A stretch of 64,000 bases of DNA from assembly GCA_021151485.1 (NCBI GenBank), contig JAGKXB010000007.1:1-64000 (forward strand), in the 5' to 3' direction. Shown one piece after another: positions 9,241-19,374 of this stretch. Within the stretch, counting starts at the first letter, position 1. The number at the start of each line of letters is the position of its first letter. Source of the DNA: Oxalobacteraceae bacterium. Its GTDB lineage: Bacteria; Pseudomonadota; Gammaproteobacteria; Burkholderiales; Burkholderiaceae_D. The notes beneath the pieces are model-generated. The model ran no database searches. It was not told where the DNA came from and saw only the letters and a program-made list of their open reading frames with translations. The position numbers and the translations under genes are program-made.

Positions 9241-9864
9241 ATGAATAACCAAACCCAACAATTTTTCCTGACTGGCGCCGCTGGCAAACTGGAATGCGCC
9301 ATCGACCATCCCACCACACCACCACGCGGTTTAGCCCTGCTAGGTCATCCGCACCCTTTATTCGGCGGCACGATGGATAACAAAGTCGTACAAACCCTGG
9401 CGCGTGCTTTCGTGGCCTTGGGTTACATCGCTATTCGCATGAATTTTCGCGGCGTCGGCCAATCCGAAGGCGTGCATGATGAAGGCAAGGGCGAAACCGA
9501 TGACATGGCACTTTTGCTGGATCATATGCGGCAGCAATATCCCGATTTGCCGCTAGCAATGGGCGGATTTTCTTTCGGCACTTTTGTACAAGCGCACCTA
9601 CAACAACGCTTAATAGCACAAGGTACACCAGCAGAGCGTTTGATTTTGGTTGGCACCGCGGCAGGTAAATGGGCGATGCCAGATGTACCGTCAAACACCA
9701 TCCTGATTCATGGCGAACAAGATGACACGATTCCGCTGATTGATGTGCTCGATTGGGCCAGACCACAGGATTTGCCAGTAACTGTGATTCCAGGCGCAGA
9801 TCATTTCTTTCATCGCAAACTGCACCATATTAAAAATCTACTCATCCAAGCTTGGCGAAGTTGA
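9241..9864 (+). CDS. Alpha/beta hydrolase (COG2945-like)
   Basis: A 207-residue serine hydrolase of unknown substrate. It shows the N-terminal LLGHPHPLFGGTMDNKVV block, the nucleophile elbow GFSFG (serine near residue 117), an acid in GEQDDTIP and the histidine in PGADHFFH, giving a complete Ser-Asp-His triad. No signal peptide is visible, so it should be cytoplasmic. It is probably co-transcribed with the ferredoxin upstream and is followed by dacC after a 76-bp gap that includes a TATAAT at 9870-9875. Confidence 0.85.
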   Translation: MNNQTQQFFLTGAAGKLECAIDHPTTPPRGLALLGHPHPLFGGTMDNKVVQTLARAFVALGYIAIRMNFRGVGQSEGVHDEGKGETDDMALLLDHMRQQYPDLPLAMGGFSFGTFVQAHLQQRLIAQGTPAERLILVGTAAGKWAMPDVPSNTILIHGEQDDTIPLIDVLDWARPQDLPVTVIPGADHFFHRKLHHIKNLLIQAWRS

Positions 9865-9940
9865 TAAGTTATAATCTCGTGTCTTTTGCGCCATATTTAA
9901 TTAGTCTTATTCGCATTCATCCTAGCCGTCATCCCACCCC

Positions 9941-11089
9941 ATGAAAACCAAATTTTTCGCCTTCCTGGCCGCCTCCTTATTCCTGCTCTCCACGGCATTC
10001 GGGCAAACTCTGCCATCACCCACTCTTGCTGCCAAATCCTGGCTACTACTGGATTTCACCAGCGGTCAAATCATCGCTGCAAAAGATCCCGATATGCGTA
10101 TTGAGCCAGCCTCATTGACGAAAATCATGACAGCCTATCTGGCATTTTCTGCGATTCGAGACAAAAAACTCAGCTTGGACCAAAAAGTTAATGTGTCAGT
10201 CCGCGCCTGGAAAGTCGATGCCAGTAGTTCAAAAATGTTTATCGACCCAGCCACACCGGTTTCCATCAATGATTTATTGCACGGATTGATGGTGCAATCT
10301 GGCAATGATGCAGCGGTCGCATTGGCAGAGGCTGTCGCAGGAGATGAAGCAGCCTTTGTGGCACAAATGAATCATGAAGCCCAACGCATGGGCTTAAAAT
10401 CCACCCGTTTTGCCAATCCACATGGTTTACCCAGCCCTGATAATTACTCTACCGCGCGCGATCTTTCCGTATTGGCATCGCATGTCATTAACGACTACCC
10501 CGAGTTTTATAAAATCGATTCTGTTAAAAGTTTTACCTACAACAAAATCACACAAGCCAATCGCAACCGTTTATTGTGGCTGGACCCCACTGTTGATGGC
10601 ATGAAAACTGGCCATACTGAGAATGCTGGTTATTGCATGATTGCTTCGGCAAAACGCCCCAACGGCAGTGGTGAGCGACGCTTAATCTCCGTCGTTTTGG
10701 GCACAGAATCTGACCAAACCAGGGCACAAGAAAGCCAAAAGCTCTTAAATTGGGGCTTTCAAAATTTCGAAACCGTCAAAATGTATACCAAGGGGCAAGC
10801 CGTCGCCACTCCTGAGGTTTGGAAAGGGTCACAAAACCAAGTCAAAATAGGCTTTACGCGCGACGTCTTTATCACCGTGCAAAAAGGTTGGGCTGCAAAA
10901 CTAAAACCGGTACTGGAACGCAAAGATCCTTTACTCGCCCCTATTACAGAGGGCAGCAAAGTCGGTACGATCAAAGTGATGGCAGACGGCAAGACACTAA
11001 TGGAGTTACCTGTACTCGCCCTAGAATCAGTCAAACCAGCAGGCATTTTTGGTCGGGCCTGGGATTCAATACGTTTATTGAGAAAATAA
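9941..11089 (+). CDS. dacC: D-alanyl-D-alanine carboxypeptidase (PBP5/6 family)
   Basis: A periplasmic low-molecular-weight penicillin-binding protein that trims the terminal D-Ala of peptidoglycan pentapeptides. There is a Sec signal peptide (MKTKFFAFLAASLFLLSTAFG, cleaved near residue 21). The three active-site motifs are present: SLTK (about 58-61), SGN (about 121-123) and KTG (about 225-227). The C-terminal 100 residues form the beta-rich PBP5 domain and end in an amphipathic stretch (ESVKPAGIFGRAWDSIRLLRK) that probably anchors it to the inner membrane. Full family length at 382 residues. Symbol could equally be dacA. Confidence 0.93.
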   Translation: MKTKFFAFLAASLFLLSTAFGQTLPSPTLAAKSWLLLDFTSGQIIAAKDPDMRIEPASLTKIMTAYLAFSAIRDKKLSLDQKVNVSVRAWKVDASSSKMFIDPATPVSINDLLHGLMVQSGNDAAVALAEAVAGDEAAFVAQMNHEAQRMGLKSTRFANPHGLPSPDNYSTARDLSVLASHVINDYPEFYKIDSVKSFTYNKITQANRNRLLWLDPTVDGMKTGHTENAGYCMIASAKRPNGSGERRLISVVLGTESDQTRAQESQKLLNWGFQNFETVKMYTKGQAVATPEVWKGSQNQVKIGFTRDVFITVQKGWAAKLKPVLERKDPLLAPITEGSKVGTIKVMADGKTLMELPVLALESVKPAGIFGRAWDSIRLLRK

Positions 11090-11094
11090 TCAGT

Positions 11095-11382
11095 ATGCCA
11101 ACTATGATAGATCGCCAAAATAAAGACGAAAGTTTGATTGTTTATCCCTGTGATTTTCCAATCAAAATCATGGGCGTAATGCGAGATGATTTTGCTCAAA
11201 CAATACTGGCACTAGTATTGGAATATGACCCCGAATTCCACGCCGGTCGACTAGAAATGCGGCCATCCTCCAAAGGGAATTATCTCTCCCTGACTGCCAC
11301 CGTACGCGCCACTAGTCGGCAACAACTGGATGACCTATACGTGGCATTGAGCGGACACGCCATGGTCAAAGTCGTGTTGTGA
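11095..11382 (+). CDS. DUF493 (YbeD-like) protein
   Basis: A 95-residue small ACT-like-fold protein of the DUF493/YbeD family; biochemical role unknown. The ATG at 11095 (or 11104) gives [27 protein letters not shown], and the typical features [11 protein letters not shown] and the closing [15 protein letters not shown] are present. It starts 5 bp after dacC and overlaps lipB, matching the conserved dacC-ybeD-lipB-lipA neighbourhood, so a role around cell-envelope or lipoylation control is only contextual. Confidence 0.88.
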   Translation: MPTMIDRQNKDESLIVYPCDFPIKIMGVMRDDFAQTILALVLEYDPEFHAGRLEMRPSSKGNYLSLTATVRATSRQQLDDLYVALSGHAMVKVVL

Positions 11383-12059
11383 TGGCTGCCAACTTGCATG
11401 AAACTGTAACGACTCCCGCGTCTATTATCATCCGGCAACGTGGCGTAGAAGATTACGCCACCAGTTATGCGGCGATGCGTCACTTTACTGATGCCCGCAA
11501 ACCCGACACACCCGATGAGCTATGGATAGTTGAACATCCGCCAGTTTTCACGCTAGGACTAGCTGCCGATCCTGCCCATATCCTCCTAAACCCCAATACC
11601 ATCCCGATCATTCAAACTGATCGTGGCGGCGAAGTGACCTACCATGGACCAGGCCAAGTCGTCATTTATCTCTTAATCGACCTGCGCCGCAAATCCTCCA
11701 ATGCTCGCTGGTTAGCGCGAGAATTCATCACCAAAATCGAGCAAGCCATCATCAACGTACTGGCAAAATATAATTTAACTGGCGAACGCAAACTTGGTGC
11801 ACCTGGCATTTACGTCAGCCAAGGTCCATGGAAAGGTGCAAAAATCGCCGCGCTGGGCCTAAAAATTCGTACTAATGGCTGCACCTATCACGGCGTATCG
11901 TTGAATGTCGCCATGGACTTACAACCCTTCAGCTGGATTAATCCATGCGGTTATGCCGGTTTAGCCACGGTAGATATGCAAACGCTGGGCAGTAAACCAC
12001 CGTTATCAGAGGTGCAAACTGCCTTAGCCGAAGCCTTATGCAACGAAATAAATAGCTAA
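11382..12059 (+). CDS. lipB: Octanoyl-[acyl carrier protein]:protein N-octanoyltransferase
   Basis: LipB moves octanoate from acyl carrier protein to lipoyl domains, the first step of protein lipoylation. About 225 residues. Motifs seen are [28 protein letters not shown], the catalytic-lysine segment [10 protein letters not shown] and the catalytic cysteine in [14 protein letters not shown]. The start is ATG 11382, overlapping the previous stop by one base (TGATG); an in-frame GTG at 11379 is an alternative. It works with lipA, which begins 37 bp downstream. Confidence 0.96.
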   Translation: MAANLHETVTTPASIIIRQRGVEDYATSYAAMRHFTDARKPDTPDELWIVEHPPVFTLGLAADPAHILLNPNTIPIIQTDRGGEVTYHGPGQVVIYLLIDLRRKSSNARWLAREFITKIEQAIINVLAKYNLTGERKLGAPGIYVSQGPWKGAKIAALGLKIRTNGCTYHGVSLNVAMDLQPFSWINPCGYAGLATVDMQTLGSKPPLSEVQTALAEALCNEINS

Positions 12060-12096
12060 ATAATTATTTATCAAATACCAAATAAATCCAGACATT

Positions 12097-13086
12097 ATGA
12101 CCACTGATACGACAAATAACACGCATCCAGAAACAAGCGCTTATAACCCGAATGAAAAACAAAAGGGCGCTAGCAAAACCACCCGCATTCCCATCAAAAT
12201 CATTCCCGCTGAACGTTTAAAAAAACCCGATTGGATACGCGTCAAAGCAGCTTCACCTTCTACCCGTTTTTACGAAATCAAAGACATTCTGCGCGCCAAC
12301 AAGCTCGTCACCGTGTGCGAAGAAGCCAGCTGCCCCAATATCGGCGAATGTTTTGGCAAAGGCACCGCGACCTTCATGATCATGGGCGACAAATGTACCC
12401 GCCGTTGTCCATTTTGCGACGTTGGCCACGGCAGACCCGATCCGCTGGATCCGGATGAACCAGAAAATCTGGCCAAAACCATCGCCGCTTTGAAACTCAC
12501 TTACGTAGTCATTACCTCCGTTGACAGAGATGATTTACGCGACGGTGGCGCAGCACATTTCACCGCCTGCATCGAACGTGTACGTGCGCTATCACCGGCA
12601 ACAAGAATTGAAATCCTCACACCCGATTTCCGTGGCCGCATGGATCGTGCATTAGAAATCTTAAAAGCCACACCACCCGATGTCATGAACCACAACCTAG
12701 AAACCGTGCCACGCTTATACAAAGAAGCGCGCCCAGGTTCAGATTACGCTTACTCATTGAGTTTATTGAAAAACTTCAAAGCATTGCATCCCGATGTCCC
12801 CACGAAATCCGGCATCATGGTCGGCTTGGGTGAAACCGATGAAGAAATCCTGCAAGTCATGCGCGATATGCGCGCACATAATGTCGACATGCTGACCATA
12901 GGCCAGTATTTAATGCCATCCAACGACCACTTACCCGTACGCCGCTACGTTCATCCTGATACGTTTAAACAATTCGAAACCGCTGCTTACGAAATGGGCT
13001 TTTCCCATGCGGCCGTTGGCGCCATGGTGCGCAGCTCTTATCACGCCGATCAACAAGCACATCAAGCAGGCTTAATAGAAATATAA
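12097..13086 (+). CDS. lipA: Lipoyl synthase (radical SAM)
   Basis: LipA inserts two sulfurs into octanoyl groups on lipoyl domains. The 329-residue enzyme has both iron-sulfur sites: the auxiliary cluster cysteines in [12 protein letters not shown] and the radical SAM CxxxCxxC in CTRRCPFC. The C-terminal [10 protein letters not shown] segment carries the serine that ligates the auxiliary cluster. The N-terminal 50 residues are a polar, poorly conserved extension. It ends the dacC-ybeD-lipB-lipA string. Confidence 0.97.
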   Translation: MTTDTTNNTHPETSAYNPNEKQKGASKTTRIPIKIIPAERLKKPDWIRVKAASPSTRFYEIKDILRANKLVTVCEEASCPNIGECFGKGTATFMIMGDKCTRRCPFCDVGHGRPDPLDPDEPENLAKTIAALKLTYVVITSVDRDDLRDGGAAHFTACIERVRALSPATRIEILTPDFRGRMDRALEILKATPPDVMNHNLETVPRLYKEARPGSDYAYSLSLLKNFKALHPDVPTKSGIMVGLGETDEEILQVMRDMRAHNVDMLTIGQYLMPSNDHLPVRRYVHPDTFKQFETAAYEMGFSHAAVGAMVRSSYHADQQAHQAGLIEI

Positions 13087-13117
13087 ACAAAAATAAAAAA
13101 ACAATATCTTTCCTTGA

Positions 13118-13156
13118 TGCAACAATGATAAAGTTGCAAAATGCAACAAATTGTTA
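13118..13156. promoter_or_regulatory. Clustered TGCAAC/GTTGCA hexamers upstream of the 522-aa exported protein
   Basis: TGCAAC (13118-13123), GTTGCA (13133-13138) and TGCAAC (13142-13147) occur within 30 bp, the last leading into an ACAAATTGT palindrome. The hexamers match the half-sites of the zur-associated dyads at 38.2-38.8 kb, but spacing and orientation differ (9 bp between arms, or everted with 3 bp). A regulator site is plausible; the same regulator is speculative. Confidence 0.3.
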
Positions 13157-13247
13157 CGATTAATCATTAGATTTAATCGCAGCATTGAGTTGTTTCATTG
13201 AGTTGCTGTATAACAAATTTAAAAAATGATGGGCCGAGGAGAAAATA

Positions 13248-14816
13248 ATGAACAAATTCATTTTGAATAAAAAAACAAGTGTTTTGGTATCCAGCATGAC
13301 ACTGGCACTGTGCGCAACTTCAGCGACGGCGGGTAACAAAGAAGACTTAAAAGCATTGGTTAATGCGTATATTGCACAAAATGCTTCCTCGCCAGTAAGT
13401 GCAGCAGTCTCCACATCTGCCATCCCTAGTATTGACAGTTTGAACTCTGCATATGATGCCTTTACCGCAGCATCAGGATTAGGCTTAACTTTTTACACAG
13501 CAGATTTAAGCTCAACTGGCTCTGCCACAAGCGCTAATGCAAGTGTGGCCAACACCGTGACTGTCAATAGTGCCAATAACAAAACCGCGACGGCTACGGG
13601 GGATGGAAAAATTCCAACAACCTCTAATGTCACCTCTCCCAACCACGACTCCAGTAAATGGATCAAAACGGTTAGTAACGCACAAAAAACATGGACTACA
13701 GCGCAAACTACGCTCAGCGATGATCAAGCGTCGTATCAAGCAATCACATCGTCTACCACACCGTTACTCGCATTAAGCGTTAATCGTTGCAGTGGACAAA
13801 CAGCACTCGATCCAAATGGAAAGTTATACGACCCATTAAGAGCTGCGATCACAACAGACATCGGCCTGACTTCTGCACAGATCACGGCATTTAACAACGC
13901 TAAAACGGCTTTTTGTAAACTAATACACGTCGCCGCTAACCTGCAAGCCAGATATAACAAATGGCAAGACATCAAAGAAAATGGGATTGTCCTTAAAAGC
14001 GCCACAATGGGTAGCAAGAAACTCACTGTCAGCACAACCTGGCATAAGTATGAACGCCACATAGATGCTGGCTATACACTGACTTATTTCCCATTATCAA
14101 AAGTCAGCTATGACAGCAATGGCATACCTGCCCCTGACCTAGATGCAAAAAGCTTAGCTTATAACTCTTGGATCAAATGGAGCAGCGATAACCCAACCCC
14201 CCTAAACATCCTCAAAACCTTGAGAGATTTCAAAAATAATAGCGGGGACAACTGTTCAGGCTTTTGTATACCGGTGATTGACTCCGTTCAAGGCAAGTTA
14301 TGCACAAAAATCGACGCCAGCAATAATGACAAATTAAATATTTCGAACTGTGTGCAAGCACGTTTTGAGGGATCAACAAAAACGGCTACCTTTCCCTCTT
14401 ATGAAATTCCTGCACCTTTTGGGTATTTAGCTGAAGTGGAAACCATGAAAGATCAAGCCATGGTCAACCTGCAAAACAATATTAAAAACAAGATCATGAC
14501 GATGATCAATTTGAACTCGCAAATGTTAGCTGTACTTTGTGTCATGCAAAGCAATGGTGACTCTGCAGCACTTTCAACTTGCGCAGCAAGTTATGCCGCA
14601 ACAAGTGGGAAAAACAACAAACCAGCGACTAGAAGCGAACCTGCAGCCTATGTGACTCCATCAACAGCAAACTCACTGCCAACAACCACAACCAATACAC
14701 TGCCAACATCACCTACAGCAGCGTATGCGCCATCCACGACCGTGTCGCAAAACATCTTTACGTCATCAAACTTCCTACAGCCGGTTATGCTCCGCTCACG
14801 AGATCTTAGGCCATAA
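13248..14816 (+). CDS. Exported protein of unknown function, 522 residues
   Basis: I do not recognise this protein. It has a good Sec signal peptide (charged start MNKFILNKK, hydrophobic core, cleavage expected after SATA near residue 28). The mature N-terminal part is rich in Ser, Ala and Thr (about residues 85-125). The middle is mixed and contains paired cysteines (NCSGFC, KLCTKI, SNCVQ), suggesting periplasmic or extracellular disulfides. The last 70 residues are Thr/Ser/Pro/Ala-rich, like a linker or a secreted tail. A strong ribosome site (GAGGAGA) lies just before the ATG. It stands alone between lipA and a terminator. Surface or secreted protein is the most that can be said. Confidence 0.75.
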   Translation: MNKFILNKKTSVLVSSMTLALCATSATAGNKEDLKALVNAYIAQNASSPVSAAVSTSAIPSIDSLNSAYDAFTAASGLGLTFYTADLSSTGSATSANASVANTVTVNSANNKTATATGDGKIPTTSNVTSPNHDSSKWIKTVSNAQKTWTTAQTTLSDDQASYQAITSSTTPLLALSVNRCSGQTALDPNGKLYDPLRAAITTDIGLTSAQITAFNNAKTAFCKLIHVAANLQARYNKWQDIKENGIVLKSATMGSKKLTVSTTWHKYERHIDAGYTLTYFPLSKVSYDSNGIPAPDLDAKSLAYNSWIKWSSDNPTPLNILKTLRDFKNNSGDNCSGFCIPVIDSVQGKLCTKIDASNNDKLNISNCVQARFEGSTKTATFPSYEIPAPFGYLAEVETMKDQAMVNLQNNIKNKIMTMINLNSQMLAVLCVMQSNGDSAALSTCAASYAATSGKNNKPATRSEPAAYVTPSTANSLPTTTTNTLPTSPTAAYAPSTTVSQNIFTSSNFLQPVMLRSRDLRP

Positions 14817-14836
14817 ATCGTTTAAATAACAGGATC

Positions 14837-14864
14837 AAAAAAGGCAGCTTTCGCTGCCTTTTTT
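14837..14864. terminator. Bidirectional rho-independent terminator
   Basis: Stem AAAAAAGGCAGC (14837-14848), four-base loop, stem GCTGCCTTTTTT (14853-14864). It ends the 522-aa gene on the plus strand and, because the arms begin with A and end with T, can also end the hisD transcript arriving from the minus strand (stop at 14891). Confidence 0.9.
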
Positions 14865-14890
14865 ATTGCCAAATTATTCTCAAACAAAAT

Positions 14891-16198
14891 CTATTTCACC
14901 CGATATTGAGCACTCAGTGCATGCGCCTGCAAACCTTCACCATACGCCAATTCAGCCGCTACTTGCCCAAGAGTATGCGCACCTTCCGCACTGGCATGGA
15001 TGATGCTGGAACGTTTCTGGAAATCGTACACGCCCAAAGGAGAAGAAAAACGCGCGGTACGAGAAGTCGGTAAGACGTGGTTAGGCCCCGCACAATAATC
15101 GCCCAAGGCTTCTGACGAATAACGGCCTAAAAATAAGGCGCCAGCATGGCGAACTTTATCAGCCCACTGTTGTGGATTTTCAGTCGAAATTTCTAAATGC
15201 TCTGCTGCAATAAAATTCGCGATTTCACATGCCTGATCCAAATCCCGCACTTTGATAAAAGCACCACGTCCCGTTAATGACGCGCGGATCACTTCCTGGC
15301 GCGGCATTTGCGGTAACAACTTTTGCATGCTGGCTTCCACTTGCGCAATATATGCTGCATCGGGACACAGCAGAATCGATTGCGCCAATTCATCATGTTC
15401 TGCCTGTGAAAACAAATCCATCGCAATCCAATCAGGATCGGTGGTGCCATCACAAATCACTAAAATTTCTGACGGGCCCGCAATCATATCGATCCCCACC
15501 AGACCAAACACACGCCGTTTGGCGGCGGCGACATAAGCATTGCCAGGGCCAACAATTTTATCCACCGCTGGAATGCTCGCTGTGCCATACGCCAAAGCCG
15601 CAACCGCTTGCGCGCCACCGATGGTGAACACGCGATCTACCCCAGCAATCGCAGCAGCTGCAAGCACCAAAGGGTTTTTCACGCCATCCGGCGTTGGCAC
15701 CACCATGATGATTTCTTTTACACCAGCCACTTTGGCGGGAATCGCATTCATCAAGACGGAAGAAGGATAGGCCGCTTTACCGCCTGGGACATAAATCCCC
15801 ACTCTATCGAGCGGCGTTACTTTTTGGCCCAATACTGTGCCATCGGCTTCAGTATACGAAAAACCGGCTGAACCACACTCCTGCTTTTGCCGCTCGTGAT
15901 AAGCACGCACCCGATCAGCCGCCTGTTGCAATGCGGCACGACGCTCGGGTTGTAATTGATCCAGTGCCGCTTGCATTTCGGATTGTGGCAACTCCAACTC
16001 GGCAATACTAGCGGCATGCAAGCGATCAAACTTATTGCTCGCTTCTAAAACAGCCGCATCGCCACGCGTTTTTACATCCGCCAACAATTGCACCACCGTG
16101 TGCTCGATAGCGTCGTCGATGCTGGCATCGAAAGCCAAGACGGTATTTAATTGTTGGGTGAAGTCGGCGTCAGTAGCATCAAGTTTGCGGATTTGCAT
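14891..16198 (-). CDS. hisD: Histidinol dehydrogenase
   Basis: HisD carries out the last two oxidations of histidine synthesis (histidinol to histidine, NAD+ and zinc dependent). The 435-residue length is standard. Typical segments include [25 protein letters not shown], the [13 protein letters not shown] block, the zinc-site GPSEILVI region and [21 protein letters not shown] near the end. It lies downstream of hisG with a 108-bp gap containing a repeat fragment, and is the last gene of the murA-hisG-hisD string. hisC, normally next, is about 24 kb away on the other strand. Confidence 0.97.
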   Translation of the reverse strand: MQIRKLDATDADFTQQLNTVLAFDASIDDAIEHTVVQLLADVKTRGDAAVLEASNKFDRLHAASIAELELPQSEMQAALDQLQPERRAALQQAADRVRAYHERQKQECGSAGFSYTEADGTVLGQKVTPLDRVGIYVPGGKAAYPSSVLMNAIPAKVAGVKEIIMVVPTPDGVKNPLVLAAAAIAGVDRVFTIGGAQAVAALAYGTASIPAVDKIVGPGNAYVAAAKRRVFGLVGIDMIAGPSEILVICDGTTDPDWIAMDLFSQAEHDELAQSILLCPDAAYIAQVEASMQKLLPQMPRQEVIRASLTGRGAFIKVRDLDQACEIANFIAAEHLEISTENPQQWADKVRHAGALFLGRYSSEALGDYCAGPNHVLPTSRTARFSSPLGVYDFQKRSSIIHASAEGAHTLGQVAAELAYGEGLQAHALSAQYRVK

Positions 16199-16243
16199 AG
16201 CAGTGTTCTCTATTTACTGTGTATTGTGAACGGTCATATGACT

Positions 16244-16280
16244 ACATAAGGCGCAATGCGCTCTGCTAATTGCGCCGTAC
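16244..16280. repeat. Shortened family A palindrome between hisG and hisD
   Basis: A 37-bp inverted repeat (arms built on GGCGCAAT / AATTGCGCC around a GCGCTCTGCT core) that matches one end hairpin of the 83-bp family A element. It sits inside the hisG-hisD transcript and may form a hairpin in the mRNA. Boundaries are approximate. Confidence 0.6.
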
Positions 16281-16306
16281 AGGACCAGATTGCTTAATTT
16301 AATCGT

Positions 16307-16972
16307 TTATTGAGAAGCTGCCTCAAAAGCCGCTAAGATCGGTTGCAGGCGTTCCCGCTTTAATTTTAACGCGGCTTGATTGACAACTAAGCGCGATGAA
16401 ATGTCCATGATGTGTTCAATTTCCACCAGGTTATTGGCACGCAAGGTATTACCTGTACTGACTAAATCAACGATGGCATCGGCTAAACCTACTAGGGGTG
16501 CCAACTCCATCGAGCCATACAATTTGATCAAATCGACATGCACACCTTTGGCGGCAAAATGCTCTCTGGCTGTTTGCACGTATTTACTTGCCACCCGCAA
16601 ACGTGCGCCTTGGCGAACGGCATTTTCGTAATCAAATCCAGCTTGGACAGCAACCGACATGCGGCATTGGGCGATTTTTAAATCGATAGGCTGGTATAAA
16701 CCTTCGCCACCGTGTTCCAGCAACACATCTTTACCCGCCACGCCAAAATCTGCCGCGCCATATTGCACATAAGTCGGCACATCGGATGCGCGCACAATGA
16801 TGACACGGACATCTGGATTGTCAGTGGCTAAAATTAATTTGCGTGAGGTTTCGGGATTTTCCAATACGCGAATGCCGGCTGCTTCCAGCAATGGCAAAGT
16901 TTCTTCAAAAATCCGCCCTTTGGATAAGGCCAATACTAATTGTGTATTTGTGTTTGTATTTGTTGTTGTCAT
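16307..16972 (-). CDS. hisG: ATP phosphoribosyltransferase, short form
   Basis: HisG makes phosphoribosyl-ATP, the committed step of histidine synthesis. At 221 residues this is the short form lacking the C-terminal ACT-like regulatory domain, so activity and feedback control need the separate HisZ subunit, which is not in this window. Motifs include [21 protein letters not shown] and the PRPP-binding [14 protein letters not shown]. It overlaps the murA stop by 4 bp (ATGA), so translation is coupled to murA. Confidence 0.97.
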   Translation of the reverse strand: MTTTNTNTNTQLVLALSKGRIFEETLPLLEAAGIRVLENPETSRKLILATDNPDVRVIIVRASDVPTYVQYGAADFGVAGKDVLLEHGGEGLYQPIDLKIAQCRMSVAVQAGFDYENAVRQGARLRVASKYVQTAREHFAAKGVHVDLIKLYGSMELAPLVGLADAIVDLVSTGNTLRANNLVEIEHIMDISSRLVVNQAALKLKRERLQPILAAFEAASQ

Positions 16973-18234
16973 GCTGGGATCCGTGCGCTGATTCGTTCAA
17001 TATGGGCACCGACTGAGGACAATTTCACTTCCATTCTGTCGTAACCTCTATCCAAATGATAAATCCGATCAACCACTGTTTCACCTTGCGCTACCAATCC
17101 GGCGATGACCAAAGATGCCGAAGCGCGCAAGTCCGTCGCCATCACTGGTGCACCAACCAGTTTGTCGATTCCACGAATGAAGGCTGTATTGCCTTCCACC
17201 TCAATCACCGCACCCAAACGATGCAACTCCTGCACATGCATAAAGCGATTCTCAAAAATCGTCTCGGTCACATGACTGGTATTGCTGGCGATGCAATTAA
17301 GCGCCATGAACTGGGCTTGCATATCGGTAGGAAAACCCGGATATTCTGTTGTACGAAAACTCACAGGTTTAGGACGAGCCGCCATTTGCACCCGCATCCA
17401 ATCTTCACCCGACGTCAGCACTACGCCTGTTTCACGCAATTTATCCAACACCGCATCCAAAATATCACTGCGTGTGTTGGTTAACAATACATCGCCACCC
17501 GCTGCTGCAACCGCACACAAAAACGTACCCGTTTCAATGCGATCGGCAATCACTTTATGCTTAGCACCATGTAACTTCTCCACACCCTGGATCACCAATC
17601 TGTCAGTGCCTATACCATCAATCTTCGCGCCCATAGCTACCAACATGTGCGCCAAATCGGTAACCTCTGGCTCACGGGCCGCATTTTCCAGGATGGTTTC
17701 GCCCTCGGCCAAAGTTGCCGCCATCAACAAATTTTCCGTACCAGTGACGGTGATCATGTCCGTAACGATGCGTGCACCCCTGAGCTTTTTAGCCTTGGCA
17801 TGAATGTAGCCCGCTTCGATGCTGATTTCCGCTCCTAATGCCTGCAAACCTTTGATGTGCTGATCGACTGGGCGAGAGCCAATTGCACAGCCGCCTGGCA
17901 AGGACACTTTGGCTTCACCAAAACGCGCCAACAATGGCCCTAAAACTAAAATGGCAGCACGCATGGTTTTGACCAATTCATAAGGCGCTTCAAGCTTATC
18001 AATCGCACTACCGTTTAGTATCACCCGATCATCATGACGCTCCGCTCTCAAACCAGTTTGACGCAACAAAGTCAACATGGTGGCAACATCTTGCAAGTGA
18101 GGAACATTGGACAACTCAAGATCGTCAGCAGTCAATAAACCTGCACACAAAATAGGCAGTGCAGCATTTTTTGCGCCTGAAATCGCAATTTCACCATCTA
18201 AACGATGACCACCAATAATTCGTAATTTATCCAT
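16969..18234 (-). CDS. murA: UDP-N-acetylglucosamine 1-carboxyvinyltransferase
   Basis: MurA transfers enolpyruvate to UDP-GlcNAc, the first committed step of peptidoglycan synthesis, and is the fosfomycin target. The 421-residue protein has the substrate lysine in [14 protein letters not shown] and the catalytic loop [17 protein letters not shown] with the cysteine that fosfomycin alkylates. The sensitive Cys form is retained. It is 23 bp downstream of bolA and overlaps hisG, a conserved betaproteobacterial order. Confidence 0.97.
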   Translation of the reverse strand: MDKLRIIGGHRLDGEIAISGAKNAALPILCAGLLTADDLELSNVPHLQDVATMLTLLRQTGLRAERHDDRVILNGSAIDKLEAPYELVKTMRAAILVLGPLLARFGEAKVSLPGGCAIGSRPVDQHIKGLQALGAEISIEAGYIHAKAKKLRGARIVTDMITVTGTENLLMAATLAEGETILENAAREPEVTDLAHMLVAMGAKIDGIGTDRLVIQGVEKLHGAKHKVIADRIETGTFLCAVAAAGGDVLLTNTRSDILDAVLDKLRETGVVLTSGEDWMRVQMAARPKPVSFRTTEYPGFPTDMQAQFMALNCIASNTSHVTETIFENRFMHVQELHRLGAVIEVEGNTAFIRGIDKLVGAPVMATDLRASASLVIAGLVAQGETVVDRIYHLDRGYDRMEVKLSSVGAHIERISARIPA

Positions 18235-18257
18235 ATCGTTTTGCTTTTATTATTATT

Positions 18258-18497
18258 TTATTTTTGTTGGAACTCTTCGGGCGTCAATGTTTTCATCGAC
18301 AAAGCATGAATCTCTTCCCGCATACGCTCACCTAAGGCTGCGTAAACTAATTGATGACGAGCAATCAAACGCTTACCAGTAAATAAAGGCGACACAATGA
18401 CAGCATTAAAATGCTGGCCGTCTCCCTCGACTTCGATATGCGAGCAATCAAGACCAGCCGTGATGTAGTTTTTAACAAGTTCTGGGGTAGGTAACAC
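18258..18497 (-). CDS. BolA/IbaG-family protein
   Basis: A 79-residue BolA-like protein. Family members bind monothiol glutaredoxin with a shared [2Fe-2S] cluster and can influence envelope genes. The class II KH-like features are seen: SHIEVEGDGQHFNAVIVSPLFTGK and RHQLVYAALGERM. The position between an ABC exporter and murA is the one occupied by ibaG (yrbA) in Gammaproteobacteria, so IbaG is the closer label than BolA proper. Confidence 0.9.
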   Translation of the reverse strand: MLPTPELVKNYITAGLDCSHIEVEGDGQHFNAVIVSPLFTGKRLIARHQLVYAALGERMREEIHALSMKTLTPEEFQQK

Positions 18498-18576
18498 AGG
18501 ATTTTCCTAATATGAATAACGCATTAATACGTTAATGCGCTTATGCGTAATACGATGAGATGGTGATACGAAAATA

Positions 18577-19359
18577 TTAATGACGCAGCTTGTAACCGCT
18601 TCTTAACAACTTCATCGCAATGCTAGCCAATGCGACAAAAAACACGCTCACAATCACTAAGCTATGCCATGGATTGACATCAGAAACGCCAAAGAAACCG
18701 TAACGGAAGCCGTCGATCATATAAAAAAATGGGTTGCAATGCGACACCATTTGCCAGAACGATGGCAGCGTATGAATCGAATAAAACACACCAGACAAAA
18801 ACGTCGCCGGCACGATGATAAAGTTTTGGAATGCTGCTAATTGATCAAATTTCTCCGCCCAAATACCAGCAATCAATCCCATCGTACCAAGCAAAGCAGC
18901 GGCCAATAAGGCAAACACAATACTCCACCACGGCGCAACAAATGACAAAGGCACAAACCACACCGTAATCAATAAAACGCCACCACCAACAACCAAACCA
19001 CGCACAACAGAAGCACACACATATGCGCAAAACAACTCTAACGCGGAAAGTGGCGGCAATAATACAAACACCAAATTACCAGTAATCTTGGATTGAATCA
19101 GTGAAGAAGACGCGTTGGCAAACGCATTCTGCAACACACTCATCATCACCAAACCAGGTATTAAAAATGCGGTATAGCGCACACCAGGATAAACCTGAAC
19201 ATGTGCCTCCAATACATGACCAAAAATAAGCAAATACAACATAGCCGTTAAGACCGGCGCAGTCACAGTTTGTGTTGCCACTTTCCAAAAGCGCAATACC
19301 TCTTTGTAAAACAAAGTACGGAAACCGACAGAAATCAAATTGGTAAGATTATTGAACAT
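18577..19359 (-). CDS. ABC-2 type transporter permease (YadH-like)
   Basis: The membrane subunit of a two-gene exporter. The 260-residue protein has six predicted membrane helices and the ABC-2 signature region around FLSGVFYSIHTLPSFWQMVSHCNPFFYMIDGFRYGFFG. The ATPase gene ends 15 bp upstream and completes the transporter. The substrate is unknown; location directly after mlaB and before bolA-murA is conserved in this order and hints at an envelope role. Confidence 0.92.
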   Translation of the reverse strand: MFNNLTNLISVGFRTLFYKEVLRFWKVATQTVTAPVLTAMLYLLIFGHVLEAHVQVYPGVRYTAFLIPGLVMMSVLQNAFANASSSLIQSKITGNLVFVLLPPLSALELFCAYVCASVVRGLVVGGGVLLITVWFVPLSFVAPWWSIVFALLAAALLGTMGLIAGIWAEKFDQLAAFQNFIIVPATFLSGVFYSIHTLPSFWQMVSHCNPFFYMIDGFRYGFFGVSDVNPWHSLVIVSVFFVALASIAMKLLRSGYKLRH

Positions 19360-19374
19360 ATTTTTTACCGCGCA

